From Sphingomonas yabuuchiae (GTDB lineage: Bacteria > Pseudomonadota > Alphaproteobacteria > Sphingomonadales > Sphingomonadaceae), in the NCBI RefSeq assembly GCF_014199595.1, contig NZ_JACHNX010000005.1, forward strand, positions 184,663 to 248,662: DNA of 64,000 bases, written 5' to 3'. The position numbers were made by a program, and so were the translations under genes. Shown in pieces: positions 45,556-56,031 of the stretch. Position 1 is the first letter of the stretch; every line of letters begins with the position of its first letter. Below the pieces are notes generated by a model. That model made no database searches. It saw nothing but the letters and a program-made list of their open reading frames with translations, and was not told the origin of the DNA.

Positions 45556-47304
45556 CTATTTCTTCTTCGCCGCCTGTTCCGCCTTCCACGCCCGGAACTG
45601 CTCGATCGCGACCGAGCGCTTCAGCACCTTCTCCCAGGGATCGACCACGACATGCGCGTCGGCGGGCACGGTCAGCGTGCCGGTGCCGTCCGTCATCGGC
45701 AGCGTCTCGACCCGGTCGCCGACCTGGACATCGACCGGCATCGGGAAGGGCCCACCGCCCGGCACCTTCCAGGTCAGGGTGAGCTGATCGCCGCTGCGCG
45801 TCTCGACGATCTCGGGCAGTGCCGCCTGGCGCAGATAGACGTTGAAGAACCAGCCATAGTCCTTGCCCGTCACCTGCCGGACAAAGCCCTCATATTCCTT
45901 GGTCGAGCCATAGCGGGGCGTGAAATTCCCCGGCCTGGGATCGGTCCGGCCATAGACGGCCAGCCGCGTCACGTCCCAGAACGCCTTGTCCCCGATCAGA
46001 TTGTGGAGCGTGTGCAGCATCCACGACCCCTTCATATAGATGTCGAGGCCGGGACCGCCCTTGGACTCTTCATAGACATCCTGCTCGGTCATGCTTCGGT
46101 CGTGGACGATGGGGGCCTTGTTGGCGATCTGCCCGCGCTGCGCGTCCATCATCACCGCATAGCGCGCCTCGCCCTCGCGCCAGCGGCCATAGCTGGGCTG
46201 CATATAGCTGCCATAACCCTCGTGCAGCCAGAAATCGTCCCAGTCGACATTGGTCAGCTGGTTGCCGAACCATTCATGGCTGAACTCATGCTGGAACAGC
46301 CAGTCGAAACCCTCGGGCGCCTTGGCATATTCATTGCCGTAGGCGTTGATCGTCTGATGCTCCATGCCCTTGTGCGGCGTCTCGACCACGCCCAGCTTTT
46401 CATCGCCGAAGGGGAAGGGGCCGACGGTCGACTCGAAAAAGTCCAGCGTCGGCGCGAACTCCGCAAACAGCCCTTCCGCCTTCTCCTTCTCGCCGGGCAG
46501 ATACCAGTAGAACATCGGGATCGTGTTGCCGAAGCGGCTCTTATATTTCCCCTCGACCACCTCGTACGGCCCGACGTTCAGCGCGATGGCATAGGTGTTG
46601 GGATGCTTGGTCCGCCAGTTCCACCGGGTCCGCCCATCGGGCAGTGTATCGACGCCCAGCAGCACGCCGTTCGACGGGGCCTTCAGCCCCTTCGGCACCG
46701 TGATGTGCAGCGTGACCAGGCCCGGCTCGCCCATCGGATAGTCGAGGCACGGCCAGAGCAGGTCGCAGCCATAGCCCTGATCGGTCGTGGCGAACCAGGG
46801 CCGCCCGTCCGGCGTCTTGGCCCAGACGACGCCGGTATCCCAGGGTGCCCGCACCGCGACATGCGGCGTGCCGCCATAGGTGATCTTCGCGCTGATCGTC
46901 TGCCCGGCACGCAGCGCACGGGGCAGGGCGATGACCAGCCGCCCTTCCGGGTTGGACCATGCGGCGGGCTTGAGGGGCTTTCCGTCGATGGCGATCGCCT
47001 TGACCGGCAAATTCCGGTCGAGATCGATCACCAGCCGCGCCAGCGGCGCCTTTGCGGTAAAGTCCAGCACCGCAATGCCGTTCAACTCCCGTGTATCGGG
47101 CAGTATCTCGAACGACAGGTCGGCACGGTCGAAGCGGACGGCGAGCTGCTCGGGTGGACGGACGCCGCCGGAGATCATGGTCTGCGCGGTCAGCGGCGGC
47201 TCACCTTTGGCGGGAAGCGCCTTGGGCGCTTGGGCACCGGACGGGGCGGCGCAGAGAAACGAGGAGGCGAGCAGCGCGAGAGCGGCATTCCGTATACGAT
47301 TCAT
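45556..47304 (-). CDS. M1-family zinc aminopeptidase
   Basis: A 582-residue exported peptidase. After a signal peptide (about 1-25, ending PSGAQA) comes the M1 N-domain, the substrate-anchoring [12 protein letters not shown] (GAMEN variant) and the zinc motif HEFSHEWFG with the third ligand Glu in [10 protein letters not shown]. The C-terminal part is short: the HEAT-like domain of full PepN is absent, as in leukotriene-A4-hydrolase-like or short bacterial members. The start at 47304 gives the complete signal peptide. It is convergent with the antiporter gene and divergent from lon. Confidence 0.92.
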   Translation of the reverse strand: MNRIRNAALALLASSFLCAAPSGAQAPKALPAKGEPPLTAQTMISGGVRPPEQLAVRFDRADLSFEILPDTRELNGIAVLDFTAKAPLARLVIDLDRNLPVKAIAIDGKPLKPAAWSNPEGRLVIALPRALRAGQTISAKITYGGTPHVAVRAPWDTGVVWAKTPDGRPWFATTDQGYGCDLLWPCLDYPMGEPGLVTLHITVPKGLKAPSNGVLLGVDTLPDGRTRWNWRTKHPNTYAIALNVGPYEVVEGKYKSRFGNTIPMFYWYLPGEKEKAEGLFAEFAPTLDFFESTVGPFPFGDEKLGVVETPHKGMEHQTINAYGNEYAKAPEGFDWLFQHEFSHEWFGNQLTNVDWDDFWLHEGYGSYMQPSYGRWREGEARYAVMMDAQRGQIANKAPIVHDRSMTEQDVYEESKGGPGLDIYMKGSWMLHTLHNLIGDKAFWDVTRLAVYGRTDPRPGNFTPRYGSTKEYEGFVRQVTGKDYGWFFNVYLRQAALPEIVETRSGDQLTLTWKVPGGGPFPMPVDVQVGDRVETLPMTDGTGTLTVPADAHVVVDPWEKVLKRSVAIEQFRAWKAEQAAKKK

Positions 47305-47371
47305 GGTGTCTGGTTTCGCCCAAGCGATGCGGCTTGGCAAGCCGTGCCGCAGCGTCTCGTCGCAGCGGGAA

Positions 47372-47400
47372 TTGATGGATCGGCAACCCTCCCCATATAT
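47372..47400 (+). promoter_or_regulatory. Candidate heat-shock promoter of lon
   Basis: TTGAT (47372-47376) and CCCCATATAT (47391-47400) lie 14 bases apart and 39 bases before lon. CCCCATAT is a good RpoH -10; the -35 is partial. Confidence 0.4.
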
Positions 47401-47439
47401 AGATACGAAGAGGCCCTGATCGGGCCGACCGGAGTTTGC

Positions 47440-49866
47440 ATGAACCAGACCTATCCCGTCCTCCCGCTGCGTGACATCGTCGTCTTCCCGCACATGATCG
47501 TGCCTCTGTTCGTCGGCCGCGACAAATCGGTCGCGGCACTGGAAGCGGCGATGGCGGCGGACAAGGAAATTTTCCTGGTCGCCCAGTTGGATCCCGCCGA
47601 GGACGATCCCTCGCGTGAGGATCTGTACGAGATCGGCGTGACCGCCAGCGTCCTGCAACTGCTGAAGCTGCCCGACGGCACGGTACGCGTGCTGGTCGAG
47701 GGCAAGACACGCGGCCGCCTCGTCGAGCTGGACGAGTCGGGCACCCACCTGACCTCCACCATCGACACGACCGTGGTCGAGAGCGACGAAACCGCGCTTG
47801 AAGAGCAGGAGCATGACGTCAAGGCGCAGGTCGCCGCGCTGATGCGTTCGGTGGTCGACCAGTTCGAGAATTATGCCAAGCTCAACCGCAAGCTGCCCGC
47901 CGAAACGGCCGTGCAGCTGGCGGAGATCGAGGATGCGTCGCAGCTGGCCGATGCGGTCGCCGCGAACATTTCGGTCAAGGTCGCCGACAAGCAGGCATTG
48001 TTGGTGGAAACCGATCCGGCCAAGCGGCTGGAGATGGCCTATGCCCTGATGGAAGGCGAACTCGGCGTCCTTCAGGTCGAGAAGAAGATCAAGAGCCGCG
48101 TCAAGCGCCAGATGGAGAAGACGCAGCGCGAATATTATCTCAACGAACAGCTCAAGGCGATCCAGCGCGAGCTGGGCAATGAGAGCGAGGACGGCGACGG
48201 CGACGAGATCGCCGAGCTGACCCAGAAGATCGCCACGCTCAAGCTGTCCAAGGAAGCGCGGACCAAGGCGACCGCCGAGCTGAAGAAGCTGAAGACCATG
48301 GCGCCGATGAGCGCCGAGGCGACGGTCGTGCGCAATTACCTCGACGTGCTGCTCGGCTTGCCCTGGGGCAAGAAGTCCAAGGTGAAGAAGGACATCGCGG
48401 CGGCGCAGGCGATCCTGGACCAGGATCACTATGCGCTGGAAAAGGTGAAGGACCGGATCGTCGAATATCTCGGCGTCCAGGCGCGCACCAACAAGTTGAA
48501 GGGGCCGATCCTGTGCCTCGTCGGCCCGCCGGGCGTCGGCAAGACCTCTTTGGGCCAGTCGATCGCCAAGGCATGCGGGCGCGAGTTCATCCGCCAGTCG
48601 CTGGGCGGCGTGCGCGACGAGGCCGAGATTCGCGGCCACCGCCGGACGTACATCGGCTCGCTGCCGGGCAAGATCGTGACCAACCTGAAAAAGGCGGGCA
48701 CCGGCAACCCGCTGTTCCTGCTCGACGAGATCGACAAGCTGGGCCAGGATTTCCGCGGCGATCCTGCCTCGGCGCTGCTGGAAGTGCTCGATCCGGAGCA
48801 GAACGCCAAGTTCAACGACCACTATCTGGAGATCGATATCGATCTGTCGGACGTGATGTTTGTGTGCACCGCGAACACGCTGAACCTGCCGCAGCCCTTG
48901 CTCGACCGCATGGAGATCATCCGTCTGGAGGGCTATACCGAGGACGAGAAGGTCGAGATCGCCGAGCGTCACCTGGTTGCCAAGCAGGTCGAGACGCATG
49001 GCCTGAAGGACGGCGAGTTCACCCTGACCCAGGAGGGCCTGCGTGCCCTGATCCAACGCTACACCCGCGAGGCGGGCGTGCGCACGCTGGAGCGCGAGAT
49101 TGCGCGCCTCGCCCGCAAGGCTCTGCGCCAGATCCTGGAGGGCAAGGCGACGTCGGTGACGATCACGCCGGAGAACCTGCATGAGTTCGCAGGCGTCCAG
49201 AAATACCGCCACGGCCTGTCCGAGCAGGAAGACCAGATCGGTGCGGTCACGGGCCTCGCCTGGACCGAGGTGGGTGGCGAGTTGCTGACCATCGAATCGG
49301 TGACGGTGCCGGGCAAGGGCCAAGTGAAGACCACCGGCAAGCTGGGCGATGTGATGAAGGAATCGGTCCAGGCCGCCTTCAGCTTCGTCCAGGCGCGCAG
49401 CCCCAGCTTCGGGATCAAGCCGTCGCTGTTCCACCGTAAGGACATCCATATCCACCTGCCCGAGGGCGCGGTGCCCAAGGACGGTCCGTCGGCGGGTATC
49501 GGCCTCGTCACCTCGATCGTGTCGACGCTGACCGGCATCGCGGTGCGCAAGGATGTGGCGATGACCGGCGAGGTCACGCTCCGCGGCCGGGTGTTGCCGA
49601 TCGGTGGCCTGAAGGAAAAGCTGCTGGCGGCGCTGCGTGGCGGGATCACCACCGTGCTCATCCCGCAGGAGAATGAGAAGGATCTGGCGGATATCCCCGC
49701 CAACATCCTGAACGGGCTGAAGATCGTGCCGGTGGCGCATGTCGATGAGGTGCTTCGCCTGGCGCTGGTCGAGCCGCTGGAGGCGATCGACTGGACCGAT
49801 GCGGATGAATTGGCGGCGCTGCCGCCCGCCGCGATCCCGGCGGTCGGCGGCGAACGTCACCACTGA
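47440..49866 (+). CDS. lon: ATP-dependent protease La
   Basis: An 808-residue AAA+ protease. The N-terminal LON substrate domain (about 1-200) begins [25 protein letters not shown]; then coiled-coil, Walker [10 protein letters not shown], Walker [11 protein letters not shown], and the C-terminal Ser-Lys protease (Ser in [10 protein letters not shown], Lys in [10 protein letters not shown]). The start at 47440 follows GGAG and gives the normal length. The hup gene follows, as in many Proteobacteria. Confidence 0.97.
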   Translation: MNQTYPVLPLRDIVVFPHMIVPLFVGRDKSVAALEAAMAADKEIFLVAQLDPAEDDPSREDLYEIGVTASVLQLLKLPDGTVRVLVEGKTRGRLVELDESGTHLTSTIDTTVVESDETALEEQEHDVKAQVAALMRSVVDQFENYAKLNRKLPAETAVQLAEIEDASQLADAVAANISVKVADKQALLVETDPAKRLEMAYALMEGELGVLQVEKKIKSRVKRQMEKTQREYYLNEQLKAIQRELGNESEDGDGDEIAELTQKIATLKLSKEARTKATAELKKLKTMAPMSAEATVVRNYLDVLLGLPWGKKSKVKKDIAAAQAILDQDHYALEKVKDRIVEYLGVQARTNKLKGPILCLVGPPGVGKTSLGQSIAKACGREFIRQSLGGVRDEAEIRGHRRTYIGSLPGKIVTNLKKAGTGNPLFLLDEIDKLGQDFRGDPASALLEVLDPEQNAKFNDHYLEIDIDLSDVMFVCTANTLNLPQPLLDRMEIIRLEGYTEDEKVEIAERHLVAKQVETHGLKDGEFTLTQEGLRALIQRYTREAGVRTLEREIARLARKALRQILEGKATSVTITPENLHEFAGVQKYRHGLSEQEDQIGAVTGLAWTEVGGELLTIESVTVPGKGQVKTTGKLGDVMKESVQAAFSFVQARSPSFGIKPSLFHRKDIHIHLPEGAVPKDGPSAGIGLVTSIVSTLTGIAVRKDVAMTGEVTLRGRVLPIGGLKEKLLAALRGGITTVLIPQENEKDLADIPANILNGLKIVPVAHVDEVLRLALVEPLEAIDWTDADELAALPPAAIPAVGGERHH

Positions 49867-49895
49867 TCGTCGTGCACTGATCGTCGCAAGGACGG

Positions 49896-49927
49896 GGCCG
49901 CCGGTCGAAGGATCGGCGGCCGTTTTC
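49896..49927 (+). terminator. Terminator of lon
   Basis: Stem GGCCGCCGGTC-GAAG-GATCGGCGGCC followed by GTTTTC, 30 bases past the stop. Confidence 0.85.
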
Positions 49928-50007
49928 AAACGATGTCATAAGGATGACATGCGCTTCTGTTTGCGCCATCCTTCGCTTTGGATAAGGATGGGGGATAAGG
50001 GTGGGGT

Positions 50008-50037
50008 TTGACAGCACCGCCTGCCGCGTCATTATCG
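50008..50037 (+). promoter_or_regulatory. Candidate sigma-70 promoter of hup
   Basis: TTGACA (50008-50013), an 18-base spacer and TTATCG (50032-50037), 66 bases before hup. Confidence 0.55.
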
Positions 50038-50103
50038 GTCCTTTAATATTTGGGCGGCACCGAGTCCGTCTGGTTATTCGTCGAAATCATAGGGGGTTAT
50101 GGA

Positions 50104-50376
50104 ATGAACAAGCAGGAGCTGATCGCCACCGTCGCCGACTCCTCGGGCCTGGCCCGCGGCGATGCGGTCAAGGCGGTCGATGCCGTGTTTGAATCGATCA
50201 CCGCTGCCCTGAAAAAGGGTGATGAAGTTCGCCTCGTTGGCTTCGGCACTTTCTCGGTTTCCAAGCGCAAGGCCTCGACCGGCCGTAACCCGCGCACCGG
50301 CGAGCCGATGACCATCAAGGCCTCGTCGCAGCCCAAGTTCAAGCCGGGCAAGCTGCTGAAGGACTCGGTCAACTAA
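50104..50376 (+). CDS. hup: DNA-binding protein HU
   Basis: A 90-residue histone-like protein with the HU pattern NKQELIATVADSSGL and the arm signature GFGTFSVSKRKASTGRNPRTG, ending FKPGKLLKDSVN. The start at 50104 matches family length. It bends and compacts DNA as a dimer. It is followed by a GC hairpin (50398-50416) and tRNA-Val. Confidence 0.96.
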   Translation: MNKQELIATVADSSGLARGDAVKAVDAVFESITAALKKGDEVRLVGFGTFSVSKRKASTGRNPRTGEPMTIKASSQPKFKPGKLLKDSVN

Positions 50377-50437
50377 ATCCGAAATTTTGGGCTGGACAGG
50401 CGGCGAGTCGCCGCCTAAAGGCCCGTCTCCCGGTTAC

Positions 50438-50512
50438 GGGCGCGTAGCTCAGCGGTAGAGCACACCCTTCACACGGGTGGGGTCACAGGTTCAATCCCTG
50501 TCGCGCCCACCA
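50438..50512 (+). tRNA. tRNA-Val (anticodon CAC, reads GUG)
   Basis: A 75-base tRNA with acceptor GGGCGCG / CGCGCCC, D-arm GCTC-AGCGGTA-GAGC, anticodon stem CACCC / GGGTG around TTCACAC (anticodon CAC), T-arm CAGG-TTCAATC-CCTG and encoded ACCA. Confidence 0.95.
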
Positions 50513-50684
50513 TTCTTTCCAATGACTTAGTGGTCCGGAAGGAATGGTGATCCGCCTGATCGGCCAGGCTTTCCCTCCTTTTCGGCGGTCGTTCGGCAAG
50601 ATTCGGCAATATGATGCCGGTTGCCCGACAATTTAACGTGCCTTTAGCGGCCTCTCCTTATGCTCATGGCCAAAGGAGACTGTC

Positions 50685-51455
50685 ATGCAGCAGGGGTATC
50701 GCAGCTTTTGTCCCGATCATCCGGCCTTCGCCATCGCGATGGCGTTCCAGCCGATCATGGATGTCGAGACGGGACGACCCATCGCCTATGAAGCGCTGGT
50801 CCGGGGCAGCAAGGGCGAGGGCGCGGGCGATATCCTGACGCGGATCAGACCCGAGGAGCGCTACGACTTCGACCAGCAATGCCGGGTCGCCGCGATCGAG
50901 GGCGCGGTGGCGGCGGGGCTGCTCGACGGCGGTGCGCGGCTGTCGATCAACTTTTTTCCCGACACCGTTTATTCGCCGCTCGCCTGCCTGGAGCCGACGC
51001 TGGACACCATGCGACGGCTGAATGTCCCTCATGAGCGGCTGATCTTCGAATTCTCCGAACAGGCGGAGATCGGCGACGGCGCGCATCTGAAGACCATCCT
51101 GGACACCTATCACTGCATGGGCTTCGGAACCGCGATCGACGATTTCGGTGCGGGCCATGCCGGGCTGACCCTGCTGGGGCAGGTCAGGACAGACTATATC
51201 AAGCTCGACATGGCGCTGATCCGGGGCATCGACCAGACCATGCCCCGGCGCATGATCGTCGAGGGCGTGATCCGGATCGCCGAAAAGATGGGCATCGCGA
51301 TCATCGCCGAGGGCGTGGAGACGATCCACGAATATAACGCGCTCCGGGCGCTGGGCGTGCGGTACATGCAGGGCTATCTGATCGCACGACCCGGCTTCCG
51401 CTGTCTGCCGCCGGGACATTTGCCAGAGGACCTGGCCTGGGTGGCGAGCGCCTGA
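50685..51455 (+). CDS. EAL-domain cyclic-di-GMP phosphodiesterase
   Basis: A 256-residue single EAL domain. Catalytic and metal residues look complete: YEALVRG, Asn in LSINFFP, Glu in LIFEFSEQ, IDDFGAGHAGL, Lys and Asp in YIKLDMALI, Glu in IIAEGVET and the Gln-Gly of YMQGYLIARP. An active phosphodiesterase is therefore expected. No sensor or GGDEF domain is fused. AAAGGAG precedes the ATG. A terminator follows. Confidence 0.9.
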   Translation: MQQGYRSFCPDHPAFAIAMAFQPIMDVETGRPIAYEALVRGSKGEGAGDILTRIRPEERYDFDQQCRVAAIEGAVAAGLLDGGARLSINFFPDTVYSPLACLEPTLDTMRRLNVPHERLIFEFSEQAEIGDGAHLKTILDTYHCMGFGTAIDDFGAGHAGLTLLGQVRTDYIKLDMALIRGIDQTMPRRMIVEGVIRIAEKMGIAIIAEGVETIHEYNALRALGVRYMQGYLIARPGFRCLPPGHLPEDLAWVASA

Positions 51456-51476
51456 AGGCACGGAGATCAGCGTTTC

Positions 51477-51510
51477 GGCATTCCTCCCCTTATCGGGAGG
51501 AATGCCTTTT
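51477..51510. terminator. Terminator after the EAL gene
   Basis: Stem GGCATTCCTCCC / GGGAGGAATGCC followed by TTTT on the plus strand. It lies between the EAL gene and the converging cytochrome operon end. Confidence 0.9.
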
Positions 51511-51537
51511 CATACCGTGCCTCAAAGGCGTCAGCCG

Positions 51538-52575
51538 TCAGCGCACCGAACCCACATCCCCCGCCAGATAACGGGCGATCGGATCGATCATGTCCTTCGG
51601 TATACGCCGCGCGATGACGGGCATGGTCGCGTGGCTCTTGCGCGCGTCGACGACATTCTTGTCGCCCTGCCAATGGCGCAGGCGCGCGGCGATATAGCTG
51701 GCCCGCTGTCCGGCGAGGACGGGATAGGGCTTGCCGGGGGTGTGGCAGCTGACACAGGCGGGAAGCTGTTTGTCGGGCAGCCCGCGCTCGACGATCCGCG
51801 CCGCCGCCGGATCGCCCGCGGGCTTCGCACCCAGCCCCGGCATCGCGGCGAAGCGGCGCGCGGCGGCCTCCATGTCGGCGGGCTCCATGCGCATCGCGAC
51901 CTGCTGCATCACCGCGCTCGACCGGGTGCCGTTGGCATAGCCCTTGAGTGCCGCGAGCAGATATTCGGGGCTCTGGCCGCCCAGAACCGGAATGTCGGGC
52001 GCGCCGCGACCCCGGCCGTCGGTGCCATGGCATCCGGTGCAATTGTCGGGATCGACAGCGGGCGACGCCTCGGCGACCAGCGCGCGATATTGGGCGGGCG
52101 TCATGTCGGGCAGGCGACGGACGAATGCGACCATGCGGCGCACTTCGTCCTGGCGGTCCTGCACGGCCCAGGCGGGCATACCGGTATATTTGACGCCGTG
52201 CTGGAGGATCCAGAACAGCTGCTTGTCGGTCCATTCACGCGCATTGACCGACAGGTCGGGCGCGGGCGGGGTCGCGGCCTGCATCACGGGGGCGGGCTTC
52301 TGGCCTGGGGCTCCGTGACAGACGGCACAGCTATTGGCGAAATGCCCGGCCGCGCTCACCAGCCCGCTAGCATCGGCGGGGTCCTTGGGTGCGGTGAAGG
52401 CGGCATGGGTGCGCACCGAATTGCGCATCGCCCAGTGAAGGAACCAGTCGGTGATCGCCCAATGCCCGCTGGAGGCGGCCAGATTGATGACGCCCGACCA
52501 GGCCAGGCCCATGCCGAGCAGCGCTAGGCCCAACAGCGTCGCCAGCGCCCGCTTCCAGGTGATGCGGATCGTCAT
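51538..52575 (-). CDS. Membrane-anchored tri-haem cytochrome c
   Basis: A 345-residue protein with an N-terminal membrane helix (about 10-30) and three haem-c motifs: CAVCH (about residue 82), CTGCH (about 178) and CVSCH (about 268). The two later domains resemble the cytochrome c4-type pair (GTDGRGRGAPDIPVLGGQSPEYLLAAL). It closes a five-gene oxidase operon and overlaps ctaG by four bases. It likely passes electrons to the oxidase subunit II haem c or takes them from quinol-dependent donors. Confidence 0.88.
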   Translation of the reverse strand: MTIRITWKRALATLLGLALLGMGLAWSGVINLAASSGHWAITDWFLHWAMRNSVRTHAAFTAPKDPADASGLVSAAGHFANSCAVCHGAPGQKPAPVMQAATPPAPDLSVNAREWTDKQLFWILQHGVKYTGMPAWAVQDRQDEVRRMVAFVRRLPDMTPAQYRALVAEASPAVDPDNCTGCHGTDGRGRGAPDIPVLGGQSPEYLLAALKGYANGTRSSAVMQQVAMRMEPADMEAAARRFAAMPGLGAKPAGDPAAARIVERGLPDKQLPACVSCHTPGKPYPVLAGQRASYIAARLRHWQGDKNVVDARKSHATMPVIARRIPKDMIDPIARYLAGDVGSVR

Positions 52576-53150
52576 GCGTGCGCCTCTTCTTTGGTCTGGA
52601 GCAGGCGCGCGAGCATCGCCAGCCCGCCGCACAGATAGGCGACTCCGCCGACCAGCAGCATCACGACGCCCGCCATCTGCTGATCCGCCAGCGCCCCCAT
52701 GTCATGATGGCTGTAGAGCGGCCGCGGGGCGAGGCCGATCAGCGCGCCCAACAGGGTCATGTGCATCGAGGTGACGAGCAGGGCGGCAACGCCGGCGGCC
52801 CGGTGACGCGGCGCGAGCACGGCGGCCCAGAGCAGCAGGCCGACCGCCAGGAAGCTGACCTGCTCGGCGATCAGCCAGGGTAACCCATGATCCGCCAGCC
52901 GCCGCAGCGCCGGGACGTGCCAGCCCCATACCACGACCGCCTCGATCATGGCGGCGGCCAGCGGGGTGGCGAGCCGGGGCAGGCGGACCGCCGGATCGAA
53001 ACGTGTGCCCTGAAGCCCCAGCGCGATCGGCGGCGCGGCGACCGCCACGGCGATCATGTGCGCGACCATATGCCCGGTCATGCCCCAGGTGCTGAAGGCC
53101 CAGCCGACCGACAACAGCGCCAGACCCAGCATCAACCAGCTACGCCTCAT
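52572..53150 (-). CDS. ctaG: Cytochrome oxidase assembly protein, caa3_CtaG type
   Basis: A 192-residue membrane protein with about five to six helices and the family's His-rich turns (GMTGHMVAHMIAVAVAAPPIALG, TSMHMTLLGALIGLAPRPLY, SHHDMGALADQQMAGVVML). The caa3_CtaG family is needed to build Cu-containing terminal oxidases. The ATG at 53150 is fixed by the ATGA overlap with the upstream gene. Confidence 0.86.
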   Translation of the reverse strand: MRRSWLMLGLALLSVGWAFSTWGMTGHMVAHMIAVAVAAPPIALGLQGTRFDPAVRLPRLATPLAAAMIEAVVVWGWHVPALRRLADHGLPWLIAEQVSFLAVGLLLWAAVLAPRHRAAGVAALLVTSMHMTLLGALIGLAPRPLYSHHDMGALADQQMAGVVMLLVGGVAYLCGGLAMLARLLQTKEEAHA

Positions 53151-53524
53151 CGGCAATCGCCCAGCATCAGGACGGGCATGGCGGTGAAGATCACCGCGAC
53201 GAAGCTCAATCCCGCCAGCAACATCGTCGAATAGGCCAGGAAGCGCAGCCGATCGATATCGGTGCCCTCGTTATGCGGCGGCGGATCCCCCGGCGTGCGC
53301 GACTGCTGCCACGCGATCACACCCGAGGCGAGGATGACGATCAGCGCGACGACCGTCCCGATCGCGAATGCGGTGGGGAACAGCGCCCATCGGCCGATCC
53401 GCTCGCACGAGATCGCGACCCAGAGATAGGAGAAGAGGAAATGCACCGCCCAGGTCGTCGGCGGCACGATCAGCGTCCAGAGGGTGACGCGCAGCCGGTG
53501 CGCGCCTTTCAGCCAGCGCTTCAT
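53147..53524 (-). CDS. Small membrane protein of the oxidase operon
   Basis: A 125-residue protein with three to four helices (TLIVPPTTWAVHFLFSYLWVAI, LFPTAFAIGTVVALIVILASGVIAW, LLAGLSFVAVIFTAMPVLML). It resembles small proteins found beside caa3-type oxidase genes, with no known function. It overlaps both neighbours by four bases. Confidence 0.75.
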   Translation of the reverse strand: MKRWLKGAHRLRVTLWTLIVPPTTWAVHFLFSYLWVAISCERIGRWALFPTAFAIGTVVALIVILASGVIAWQQSRTPGDPPPHNEGTDIDRLRFLAYSTMLLAGLSFVAVIFTAMPVLMLGDCR

Positions 53525-56031
53525 AGCCCCGTCTCCGGAAACAGGCCGATGGTCAGATAGGTTACGATCGCGGTCAGCGCGAAGAAATGCATATAGACGG
53601 TGATGTTGCGGATATCGGCGTCATGGGTCGGCGTCATCCTGCCCGCGATGCTGCGCGCCAGCGTATAAAGCTGCATGATCACCGCGACGGCGGCATGGAC
53701 GACGGTCCAGACGACCAGCACCCAGACGATGGCCGGATAGACATTGGCCTCCGGGTCCAGCCCGTCCAGGCACCCTATCCCGGCGAACAGGCTGGCGATG
53801 GCGGTGACGGCGCCCGCGACCAGCAGCCCGCGTGCGGCATTGACCGAACCCCGGTGATGAACCTCCCGCGCGATCAGCGTCGCGGCCCAGCTGGCCAGCG
53901 ACAGCGCCAGTGCGGTCAGCGGCCCGCCGCTGCCCGGTCCGTCAAAGCCTGCGCCGAAATCGGGATGGATCGTCCAGTAGAAATAATAGCCGAAGACCAG
54001 CCCCGAAAAGGCGGTCGCATCCGCCATCATCGTGATGAACATCGCCCACCAGCCGGGCGCGGCCGGGCCGGAAATATAGAGCGGCAGGCGCATGCCGTGA
54101 CCGATCGGCTTTTCCGGCTTTTCCGGAATCTCGGCAGTGTCCCACAGCCACCACAATATGCAGCCCAGCGTGACCACACCGCCCAGCGCGGCGATGAGGT
54201 AGAGGTGATAGGTGGTCAGGATGAACACGCTGCCCAGTGCCACGGCGGTCATCATCGGCTTGACGCTGGGCGTGCCCAGCCGGATCACCGAAACGGGCTT
54301 GGCGTCGAGGACCGAGGTGATGATCGTCTCGCGGCGGCCTTCCTCGGCATCGGGCAGGAAGAAGCGGCCCTCATCGACCTTGGCGACGAAGTTCTTCTGG
54401 TCCCAGATCGGATAGCGGCTTTCGACCAAAGGCACCGAGCGGATGCCCCAATCCTCGTCATCCGGATGCGCCAGCCATTCCAGCGTCCCCGCATTCCACG
54501 GGTTGCGCGACGACTTGGCGCGCGTCGGCGAGAGCATCAGGTCGACGACCAGCACCGCAACACCGGCCGCGAACATATAGGAACCGGCGGTCGAGGCGAG
54601 GTTGAGCCAGCCGATGCCCAGTTCTTCCGGATAGGTGAAGACACGACGCGGCATGCCCTCCAGCCCCGACAGGTGCATCGGGAAGAAGGTCAGGTTGATG
54701 CCGACGAACATGATCCAGAAGGCGATGCGCCCCAGCCGGTCCGACAGCTTCTTGCCGGTGATCAGCGGCCAGTAATAATAAAGCCCGCCGAACAACGGCA
54801 GCAGCGTGCCGCCGATCAGCACATAGTGGAGGTGCGCGACCACGAAATAGGTGTCGTGCGCCTGCCAGTCGAACGGCGCCACCGCGACCATCACGCCGGT
54901 CAGGCCGCCGATGACGAACACCGCCAGGCTGCCCGAGGCATAGAGCAGCGGCGTCGACCACTTCACCTTGCCCGCCCAGAGCGTGGCGATGAAGGCGAAA
55001 ATCTGAACGCCGGTCGGGATGGCGACGGCTTCGGAGGCGGCGGAGAAGAAGGCCAGGCTGATCTTGGGCAGGCCGGTCGCGAACATGTGGTGGACCCACA
55101 GTCCGAACGACAGGAAGGCGGTGCCGACGGCAGCCAGCACGATCCACGGATAGCCGAGCAGATGGCGCTGCGCGAAGGTCGGGATCATCATCGCGAACAG
55201 CGCGATGGAGGGCAGGAAGACGATATAGACTTCCGGATGGCCGAAGATCCAGAACAGGTGCTGCCACAGCAGCGGATCGCCGCCGCGCGCAGCGTCGAAG
55301 AAGGGCCAGTTGAGCAGCCGCTCCATCTCGAACAACAGGTCGCCCGCGATCAGCGGCGGGAAGGCGAACAGGATCATCACCGCCACGACCAGGATGTACC
55401 AGGCATAGAGCGGCATCAGGTTCAGCCGCATGCCGGGCGGGCGGCATTTCAGCACGCCGACGATCAGCTCGACCGCGGCGGCCACCGACGACACCTCGAT
55501 GAAGGACAGGCCCAGCATCCAGATATCGGCGCCCAGCCCCGAGAGGTCGGTGCGGGTGGTCAGCGGCGGATACATGAACCAGCCGCCATCGGGCGCGGCG
55601 TTGAAGAAGATCGAGCCGCCGACGAACACGCCGCCGATCAGGAAGCTCCAGTAACCGAAGGCCGACAGGCGCGGGAAGGGCAGGTCGCGTGCGCCCAGCA
55701 GCTGGGGCAGCAGGATGATCGACACCGCCTCGAACATCGGGACGGCGAACAGGAACATCATCATCGAGCCGTGCAGCGTGAACAGCTGGTTGAAGGTGTT
55801 CGCCGAGACGAGGTCGTTGTCGGGCACCGCCAGCTGGGTGCGCATGATCAGCGCCAGCACGCCCGCGAACAGCATGAAGCCGAACGCGGTCAGCGTGTAC
55901 CAGACGCCGACCCGGTTGTTGTTGGTGTCGGTCCAGCGCAGGAACAGGCCGCTGGGTGGTTTCCACACCGCGCGCAGCCGCTCTTCCTGTTCGGCGCGAA
56001 GCTGGGGATCGTCCTGCGCGTGGAGGCTCAT
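53521..56031 (-). CDS. Cytochrome c oxidase subunit I-III fusion
   Basis: An 836-residue fusion. Residues about 30-560 are the haem-copper subunit I: haem ligands in LFTLHGSMMMFLF and FVVAHLHYVLIGG, and the CuB His-Tyr crosslink pair with its neighbouring Glu in FGHPEVYIVFLP, with a second CuB His pair in WVHHMF. The D-channel Asp is present (GARDLPFPR). Residues about 600-836 are a subunit III-like five- to seven-helix part (APGWWAMFITMMADATAFSGLVFGYY). The order II-(I+III)-small-CtaG-cytochrome c, all overlapping, indicates one respiratory operon of the caa3 class. Confidence 0.93.
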   Translation of the reverse strand: MSLHAQDDPQLRAEQEERLRAVWKPPSGLFLRWTDTNNNRVGVWYTLTAFGFMLFAGVLALIMRTQLAVPDNDLVSANTFNQLFTLHGSMMMFLFAVPMFEAVSIILLPQLLGARDLPFPRLSAFGYWSFLIGGVFVGGSIFFNAAPDGGWFMYPPLTTRTDLSGLGADIWMLGLSFIEVSSVAAAVELIVGVLKCRPPGMRLNLMPLYAWYILVVAVMILFAFPPLIAGDLLFEMERLLNWPFFDAARGGDPLLWQHLFWIFGHPEVYIVFLPSIALFAMMIPTFAQRHLLGYPWIVLAAVGTAFLSFGLWVHHMFATGLPKISLAFFSAASEAVAIPTGVQIFAFIATLWAGKVKWSTPLLYASGSLAVFVIGGLTGVMVAVAPFDWQAHDTYFVVAHLHYVLIGGTLLPLFGGLYYYWPLITGKKLSDRLGRIAFWIMFVGINLTFFPMHLSGLEGMPRRVFTYPEELGIGWLNLASTAGSYMFAAGVAVLVVDLMLSPTRAKSSRNPWNAGTLEWLAHPDDEDWGIRSVPLVESRYPIWDQKNFVAKVDEGRFFLPDAEEGRRETIITSVLDAKPVSVIRLGTPSVKPMMTAVALGSVFILTTYHLYLIAALGGVVTLGCILWWLWDTAEIPEKPEKPIGHGMRLPLYISGPAAPGWWAMFITMMADATAFSGLVFGYYFYWTIHPDFGAGFDGPGSGGPLTALALSLASWAATLIAREVHHRGSVNAARGLLVAGAVTAIASLFAGIGCLDGLDPEANVYPAIVWVLVVWTVVHAAVAVIMQLYTLARSIAGRMTPTHDADIRNITVYMHFFALTAIVTYLTIGLFPETGL

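Noticed and set aside
45556..49929. A 1457-codon open frame on the minus strand running from the M1 peptidase through the whole lon region, and a 1404-codon plus-strand frame through both.
   Set aside because: Only the M1 peptidase (to 47304) and Lon (from 47440) parts have family motifs, signal peptide and ribosome-binding sites. The rest is antisense to a strongly conserved gene and lacks any domain; GC-rich third positions remove stops from the opposite frame.
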